Shown here: positions 58,338 through 64,000 of the stretch, in pieces
How the letters are laid out: each line of letters begins with the position of its first letter
How positions within the stretch are numbered: position 1 is the first letter of the stretch
Source of the DNA: Lineus longissimus
Lineage: Eukaryota > Nemertea > Pilidiophora > Heteronemertea > Lineidae
DNA length: 64,000 bases
Direction of reading: 5' to 3'
Assembly (NCBI RefSeq): GCF_910592395.1
Contig: NC_088326.1
Span: forward strand, 4,593,001 to 4,657,000
Made by a program: the position numbers and the translations under genes
Notes under the pieces: generated by a model
The model's input: only the letters and a program-made list of their open reading frames with translations
What the model was told of the DNA's origin: nothing
Databases searched by the model: none

Positions 58338-59097
58338 GATGTTGTGCTAGGAAAGTCGTTGTGAAATCAAGTTCTGAAAATAATAACCAAAACAGAACAT
58401 TAGTACACAAATCTTGTAATTAGAAATAGAAACGTCGGGCGTTTTTTGCTTTTGTAGTATGGCAATACAAATGTACAGCCGACTCATGTTCATATTAACA
58501 TTCATTAACATCAACATCAGTCCCTCAACTTAAACTATTCAACATACACATACACAGTAGTTGATAAAGCTTGCACTGGTTTGCCACAAACCTTCTTGTC
58601 TGTACGCATATGATTATTATGCTTAAAATAAAATAAGAATACTGCTCGAGTGTGTGGTCCGAGTCACCAGACTGCACGAGTTGGTTTGACCTTAGGCCGC
58701 AGGTCGAGAGCTTTCTGGCCGGAGAAAATTCACGAGTGCAATCTCGTGACGAGGAGACTTAAGGAGACTAATGTTTGAAAGAAAAAATGTGAATGAAAGT
58801 TGAAAAAACACCCCTCTTAATAATTCCTACCTCTTTTTTTGTCATACATATCTTCAACAGTAGTATTGCAATGTGTGATATGTATATGGTTATATCATGC
58901 GTTGTTAATAACCCAATTAAAGTAATCACGATTTTGATAAATTCATGTCTCGCCTCTCTTGAATGAAGATTATCTGTTGTGTCGTAGTAATGAAATAATC
59001 TGAATTACTATAACCACAAAACATGAGGTCTCTGCATGTGTTGCTAACACGAACACTACACATTGGCCCCTTGGCGCCTAATAACACTTGTATAATA
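58338..59097. other. Upstream region of the ankyrin gene
   Basis: Non-coding, with no TATA box at a useful distance. The minus-strand frame at 58926-59159 overlaps the MITE and has no feature. Confidence 0.45.
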
Positions 59098-59270
59098 CCG
59101 GTGTAACAGTAACAAATGTCCCCCCTGGAAAAAGTGTCCGGCCCTATTGTATTCTGCAATATGGTTCTATAGAGACCCTGACCGTCAATAGCTCAGAGAT
59201 TGAAGCACATAATAGAATCCTTTGTTTCCCGGGCATTCTATCCTAGGACATTTTTAAACTTATACACCGG
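59098..59270 (+). mobile_element. 173 bp MITE (CCGGTGTA termini), copy 1
   Basis: The left end CCGGTGTAACAGTAACAAAT and right end GGACATTTTTAAACTTATAC plus ACCGG form imperfect inverted termini. The core AAAAAGTGTCCGGCCCTATT, then CTGCAATATGGTTCTATAGA, is shared with 61023-61198. Right-end fragments (GGACATTTTAAACTTCTACA) also occur near 39530, 61500 and, weaker, 38310. A 12-base G run follows at about 59292. Confidence 0.8.
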
Positions 59271-59279
59271 CAATGGCAT

Positions 59280-60234
59280 ATAAATGTTAGGCGGGGGGGG
59301 GGGTGGCGGGAGGAGATCAGAAGACAATAGTAATACGATAAATAGTCTTAATTCTTGCTGCACTCGACACACGTTACTTTTGGTATTTTTTCCTTACATA
59401 CGAGTCTTAAGAGTTCTTTTTGTTGACCTTTTTTGAATGGTCAATTACAAAATGAAGATAATAAAACACTTTAATGTCATCCTGGTGCATGATGAAAGGG
59501 AAAACTCAGCGCAACTCACATTAAAAGAGCTTTTGATGAGCTTAAGCTCTGCCAAGCTTATGTTTGAGGGTTATGTTATCGGATGCCATCTTGGATTTTT
59601 GGAAAGGAAATTTTGGCTTCAATTTTTGCCAACAATTTCTTGGCCCCGTATATTTTTGGCAAGGCAATTCCTGGAAATTCTAGAAAAATGTGTACAGGAC
59701 GTGCATGTTTGTAATTCATGGCCAATAATTGCTTTCGAAAGGTGTTGTCAAGTGCATGAAGTATACATCAAGAACAATGCAATATGCAACATTCTCCAAA
59801 AGGCAAAATTCTACTACAAAATTTGTGTGCATACCTCCTATGTTCTCTTAGAGCATCCGAGTATTGAAGTACTTGGATTTGACCATAACAATCAACATTA
59901 CCCACAAGCTCGCATATCCAGGTGAAAGGTGAATGAAATGGAACACTGGTCAAGTTGGTTTGCATAGAATCATGCCATGCATCAGCCTGTAAACGATATC
60001 CTTTGTTGATGTGGCCCTGCGTCCAAGACATGGGGGGCCATACAAAGTGATGTACATTTCATTTAGCTTCCACCTGAGGGCGAGCTTGTATGTAATGTTG
60101 TTTGTGATGTCCAAATCAATTGTATTGGTTTATTTTAATATCAACACCGATTTCATGTATTGTCACCCAAATTAGGATATAGTGCATACATTAGGGGGTG
60201 ATATCAATGCAAACCAGACTGTACATGTATGACA
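59280..60234. other. Non-coding stretch
   Basis: The 162-codon plus-strand frame at 59437-59925 is AT-rich, has no domain, signal or start context, and is probably chance. No repeat is recognised. Confidence 0.4.
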
Positions 60235-60483
60235 TACTTTATCCTCGGTTTTAAACGACCAGTTCAGAGTGTAGTTTGTCCAGCCCCTTTTCATAGTTAC
60301 AATCCGGAGCAAAGGCCTTAGCTTTGCCGCTCATTGAAGAAATGGTGTCGATTACTAGTGATTAGTCAGACTAGAATGACAACCAGTCGGTTACGTCAAA
60401 TCTGTCAATTCAATGCTGAACTAGCCAATCCAGACAAAATTCGCGCTTGAAGACATGATGTGGCTATGCAGTGTTATAATCAT
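60235..60483. mobile_element. Truncated, inverted copy of the MITE at 48641-48927
   Basis: It begins TACTTTATCCTCGGTTTTAA and follows the reverse strand of the 48.6 kb copy to GGCTATGCAGTGTTATAATC, where similarity stops about 30 bp short of the far terminus. It therefore has only one terminus. 60484-60857 has no feature apart from an A run. Confidence 0.75.
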
Positions 60484-60857
60484 GCACTGATTAAAAGAAT
60501 AGCAAAAATAGCAAAAATATAGCAAAATAACAATGCACAATGGTGCCGGAAAAAAACAAGTCAAAATTCGCGTCCCATCTCATTTACCTGTTCTCATTGA
60601 AGTAGTAAGTCGTGAAACTCAGTTCTCAATATTCAGAGCTGAAATGCAGCCTTGTTGATGAAACGATGACCATCCGCGATGAAATCCCACGTCAAGAAAG
60701 AACACTCCGAGTCTAGTGCGTGTATAAATACATAAACATACAAAGTATTTATTAGAATCTAGGCATTTAGGCCAATTTAACTCGATTACGTCGATTACAA
60801 AAAAAAAATGCCACGGAAGTAGTCAACTATGTCATGTAAATATCACTTGGCAGAGGA

Positions 60858-61027
60858 CCGGTGTGACAGCGGATATAGTCCCCCTGGAGTCATAGTCCGG
60901 TAGCATTGTATTTGATCAATTAAGCAGCATGATCTATTGTACCGCTAACCCTAACCAAAACATTTAGCAATGCGGGCTATTGTTACACGGACTATCAGCC
61001 CTAGGACTACTATCCCTTGCACACCTG
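60858..61027. mobile_element. 170 bp MITE, inverted partner of 53776-53945
   Basis: It starts CCGGTGTGACAGCGGATATA and ends GCACACCTG. Its right end overlaps or abuts the left end of the next MITE (61023), which has a similar CCKGTGTA terminus. Confidence 0.85.
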
Positions 61028-61198
61028 TGTAACAGTAACAAATGCCCCCCCCCTGGAAAAAGTGTCCGGCCCTATTGTATTCTGCAATATGGTTCTATAG
61101 AGACCATGACCGTCAATAGCTCAGAGACTGAAGCGCATAATAGAATCCTTTGTTTCCCGGGCATTCTATCCCAGGACATTTTAAACTTCTACACCGGG
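61023..61198 (+). mobile_element. 176 bp MITE (CCGGTGTA-type termini), copy 2
   Basis: Near-identical to 59098-59270, sharing AGAATCCTTTGTTTCCCGGG and the GGACATTTTAAACTTCTACA end. It shares about five bases with the MITE to its left. Confidence 0.8.
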
Positions 61199-62185
61199 AC
61201 CTCAGTGGCCACAGGGCCATGTTCTCATTGCTCTACTTTACTCCAACATACCCTGATGAGGTATTAAATAACATATATACAATACGGAAGGACATTTTTA
61301 CAGGGGAGGGGCATACCAGACTGCTACACTGGCGTTAACTCGCGCTACATGTATTCCCCTATGTTTGAAGGCTGTGCCAGTCACCAATTGCATCATTTTA
61401 CCAGCTTTGTTTCGATGTTCCATCGTGTGGTTCGTGAATATCACGAATTCCAAACAACTCCTTTAGAAACGTTGTCTGGACAACAAACATCTATCCTAGG
61501 ACATTTTAAACTTTTACACCAGACTCACTGGTTCACTCTCCAAAGCAGGCATGGTATTCAAGCATATTATCTCTGCCACGTATTGGTACTGTCCATTATG
61601 CACGTGTATTAATGCATGTATGATGCACACAAATTTACGCAGCAAAAGTGCTCGAACAAAATGCCATAAATGTCATGATTTCATAAGATATTTCGAGTCT
61701 GCTCTAACTGTCAAGCGAAAAATGAAATCAACGACGTCTCGCGGTGAAGCGATTTATTAAGGCCCCGTAGGCCTGAGCCTCAATTCAAAATAACAAAATT
61801 TACAGAAGAAAGAAATGTTTTATCATATTAAAGATAGATGTCGCAGTGTGTTCGCGTGTAGACAGGATAACTCGAAGAAGTTGGTCGTCTCCGCGACACT
61901 ATCGAAACCCGATTGAATATTATTAATGTGAATAGTTAGTTCTGTTCTGAGCCCATTATAGTTAGTGAGTAATCACGAATAATGCTTTTTTCGACCTTGC
62001 GTCTCAAAACAAGTTAGAATAGACAGTCTACCTTTCTATACAGTACTGATGATAAACATATTAGATTTTAGCCGATGCACATACCATGGCTAATGTAAGA
62101 ACGGTCATCAGTTTGCCCTTTAGTACTTGCTCGAACACGTTATACCTGCAGTGCTATGAGCGCGAAAGGTTTTCATGTGTTCAAC
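61199..62185. other. Space downstream of the protease gene, with repeat fragments
   Basis: It holds MITE right-end fragments near 61290 and 61497-61520, and the partner (61561-61680) of the repeat at 46608-46725. An AATAAA on the minus strand (61753-61758), about 430 bp past the protease stop, could end that transcript. No gene is seen. Confidence 0.5.
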
Positions 62186-63863
62186 CTAGTTGTACCGCAT
62201 GATGTGGTTTATCCAGTTGACATATGCGGTTACCCTTGTGAATGCTCCTGGGTAGTCCTGTGGATTACTCTTGCTAGTGAAAGAGGCGACTCCAGACAGC
62301 GTCCACTGGTTGTTTCCTCTTGGGCACATCAGGGGTCCACCGCTGTCTCCCTGAAAACATGCCACACCGACATTAACCGCGAGGATCGAGAGAAACATAA
62401 TTTACAGGAGCTGTCGACTTTGTTGTATCTTTTGAAGACGTTTCCAGACTCGACCAATCTGCAAGGTTACAGTGCGCAGTGGTCGACTGGGCGATTACCA
62501 TGTAACATATCACCCAGGCTAGAACAATCTGCAAGGTTACAGTAAAAACAGTCGACTTGTTGATTGCTGTGTAATATATCCAGACTGCACAGTGACAGTG
62601 CGCGTGGCGATCCCTGAGGCATTCCCAAAGCAAGACCCATCTGAAAGGTAACAGTGGATAAAGCCTTGGCCGAGATTTGAGTCGAAGAGCTAATTCTATG
62701 GCAAAAACACATTTTGCAGATGCACTTGTTGACTTTGGGGAAATCTATATTATGTAACGATTACACACAAGCTAACAGCGTACCGGACATATGCCTTTCC
62801 CCTTCAGGTTGTGTCCAGCACAGATTCTTGTGTCTGTTGATACGACGTAGATGGCGCGACAGGTCCTGTTGCTTACTATAGGTAAGATCACCTCGTGGGC
62901 CTGGGAGGACACTTTACCACCTTGAGAGAGACGAGGAAAACTCACTTTCAACTCTTACCACCTTTTAAACATAAAAACGATTAAAGAGGTCCAACCATGA
63001 GTCCAAAGCCGCCAGTATTGACATCTACCAGGAAATCTCAGTTTCAACTCTCGCCACATTTTTAACATTTGAAATTATTAACCTAGGGCGGATAGGGAAT
63101 ATTCTTCTCTTGGTTTTTCTTATCAATTGTTACAACGTTGTTTGCTGGGGAGAGCATTGTTGAGGGGACTCACTGCAACGTCCATATAAGAAAGAGTTAA
63201 GGACAGTAAAAGGTCAGTCAGAAGCAAACCTACATCGGGAACAATATTCCGTAGCTATGCCCAGTGGGGTGTATCGGACTAGGCATTCTATTGCCAAACC
63301 ACTCAATCTTACCTCCTGAAATGCATCCCCAGCCAGCCATGACACAATGGGTCCCGTCACCAGGATATCCCTCCCCACCCCATCTTACCTCCTGAACTGC
63401 ATCCCGAGCCAGCCATGACACACTGGGTCCGATCCCGTCACCAGTGAATCCCTCCCCACCCCCATCTTACCTCCTGAACTGCATCCCAAGCCAGCCATGA
63501 CACAATGGGTCCCGTCACCAGGTAATCCCTCCCCAACCCATTTTACCTCCTGAACTGCATCCCCAGCCAGCCATGACACACTGGGTCCCGTCACCAGGGA
63601 ATCCCTCCCAACCCCATCTTACTTCCTGAATTGCATCCCCAGCCAGCCATGACATACTGGGTTCCGTCACCAGGGAATCCCTCCCCAATCCATTTTACCT
63701 CCTGAACTGCATCCCCAGCCAGCCATGACACACTGGGTCCCGTCACCAGGGAATCCCTCTCCTTGTTGTGGGAGTTGGATGGTTTGTATTTTCTCTACCG
63801 TAGCGCGACCCGCTGGCACTTTCTTCTTCAGCTTCACGAGAGCCAAGTCGTTACTCCATGTGT
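62186..63863 (-). CDS. Chymotrypsin-fold (S1) serine protease, last three exons; 5' end outside the window
   Basis: Exons 63863-63699, 62920-62784 and 62350-62186 join in consistent phases (1, then 0) with GT-AG introns, ending at TAG 62186. They encode the Asp102 region (SNDLALVKLKKKV), QCVMAGWG (C136), GGKVSSQAHEVILPIVSNRT, RICAG (C182) and the Ser195 motif CPGDSGGPLMC, then NQWTLSGVASF and YPGAFTRVTAYVNWI. The His57 exon and the signal peptide must lie beyond 64000. Residue 189 is Gly, not the Asp of trypsins, so cleavage after Lys/Arg is unlikely; a chymotrypsin- or elastase-like preference is an inference. C191 is present but the usual C220 is Asn, and Cys143 (GWGC) is extra. It is probably secreted. 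Confidence 0.88.
62405..62690. repeat. Intronic minisatellite, about four copies of a 65-70 bp unit
   Basis: AATCTGCAAGGTTACAGTGC and AATCTGCAAGGTTACAGTAA units, each with GTCGACT and a TGTAACATATC or TGTAATATATC end, repeat imperfectly in the last intron of the protease gene. The minus-strand frames across it are incidental. Confidence 0.65.
62921..63307. other. Intron of the protease gene
   Basis: Non-coding. CACTTTCAACTCTTACCACC and CAGTTTCAACTCTCGCCACA (about 62943 and 63040) are a diverged direct repeat of about 100 bp. No exon is seen between the two coding exons. Confidence 0.5.
63308..63770 (-). repeat. Six tandem copies (about 76 bp) of an exon end with its 5' splice site
   Basis: Each copy reads, on the minus strand, GAGGGATTCCCTGGTGACGG, CAGTGTGTCATGGCTGGCTG, GGGATGCAGTTCAGGAG/GTAA plus a short intron piece. 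Only the copy nearest the acceptor (ending at 63699) is in frame with the protease exon. Five more donors follow near 63621, 63545, 63469, 63387 and 63311. Copies differ by few bases (CAGGAA/GTAAG in the second; an extra GATCCC in the fourth). The repeated exonic part encodes the C136-W141-C143 segment. Confidence 0.9.
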
Positions 63864-64000
63864 CTGTCAACAAATAGACACATACATTTAGTGTTTCTTA
63901 TATCTTAGTGACCAGCGATATCCCGTGACCAAGTGCCCATAAAGCTCGCAGCACACTAGCCGCTAACTTCGGCGTTCACAGGCGTTTTTTGCCGCAAGAG
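63864..64000. other. Upstream intron of the protease gene, to the window edge
   Basis: The acceptor TTTGTTGACAG lies at 63873-63864 (minus). I could not find the His57 exon in the remaining 130 bp. Confidence 0.5.

Noticed and set aside
59437-59925. Plus-strand 162-codon frame
   Set aside because: AT-rich composition, no recognisable motif, no signal or splice context. Frames of this length are expected by chance in AT-rich DNA of this size.

Overview
This is nuclear DNA from an animal. It has spliced genes with GT-AG introns, TATA boxes and AATAAA signals, DNA transposons of several superfamilies, a tRNA-derived SINE and very long satellite arrays. The frequent TAGGCCTA-type words, a HARBI1-type transposase with its Myb partner, an orphan rhodopsin-class receptor and a chymotrypsin-fold protease suggest a marine invertebrate, perhaps an echinoderm, hemichordate or lophotrochozoan. 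I cannot narrow it further from sequence alone.

Layout. 1-3.6 kb: unique DNA without a gene, but with a TATA/initiator pair and a 5' splice site at 2.66-2.81 kb on the plus strand. 3.6-30.2 kb: a satellite region of about 26 kb made of three families. Family A (4.1-20.8 kb) has a 139-150 bp unit and roughly 110 copies. Family B (22.2-26.0 kb) has a 149 bp unit and about 25 copies. Family C (27.9-30.2 kb, with outliers at 3.6-3.9 and 26.3-27.7 kb) has a 148 bp unit. All three share a block of about 55-65 bp around CTAGCAC that can fold into an imperfect hairpin. Its two arms differ between families in a compensating way. At 20.85-22.2 kb A-type and B-type blocks alternate, which looks like an older state from which the pure arrays grew.

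30.67-45.50 kb: a four-exon minus-strand gene for a predicted 299-residue single-pass membrane protein. All its splice phases agree. Its 12.4 kb last intron holds a 4.69 kb Harbinger element (CAG target duplication, frameshifted transposase, intact five-exon Myb/SANT gene), a 4.56 kb Mutator-like element with a second 982 bp element nested in it, and several large inverted repeats. 45.7-50.4 kb: hairpins, MITEs and another Mutator-like element.

50.47-64.0 kb: three more minus-strand genes. They are an intronless orphan GPCR (50.47-51.47 kb), a two-exon ankyrin-repeat protein with a predicted N-myristoylation site (55.38-58.34 kb), and the last three exons of a secreted serine protease (62.19 kb to beyond the right edge). 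The spaces between them hold MITEs, a SINE and minisatellites. I see no pathway linking the host genes. What they share is orientation and a transposon-rich, satellite-flanked setting.

The observation most worth following is the covarying hairpin shared by the three satellites, together with a plausible promoter just upstream. That combination would fit a transcribed, structured satellite RNA, but nothing in the window proves transcription.
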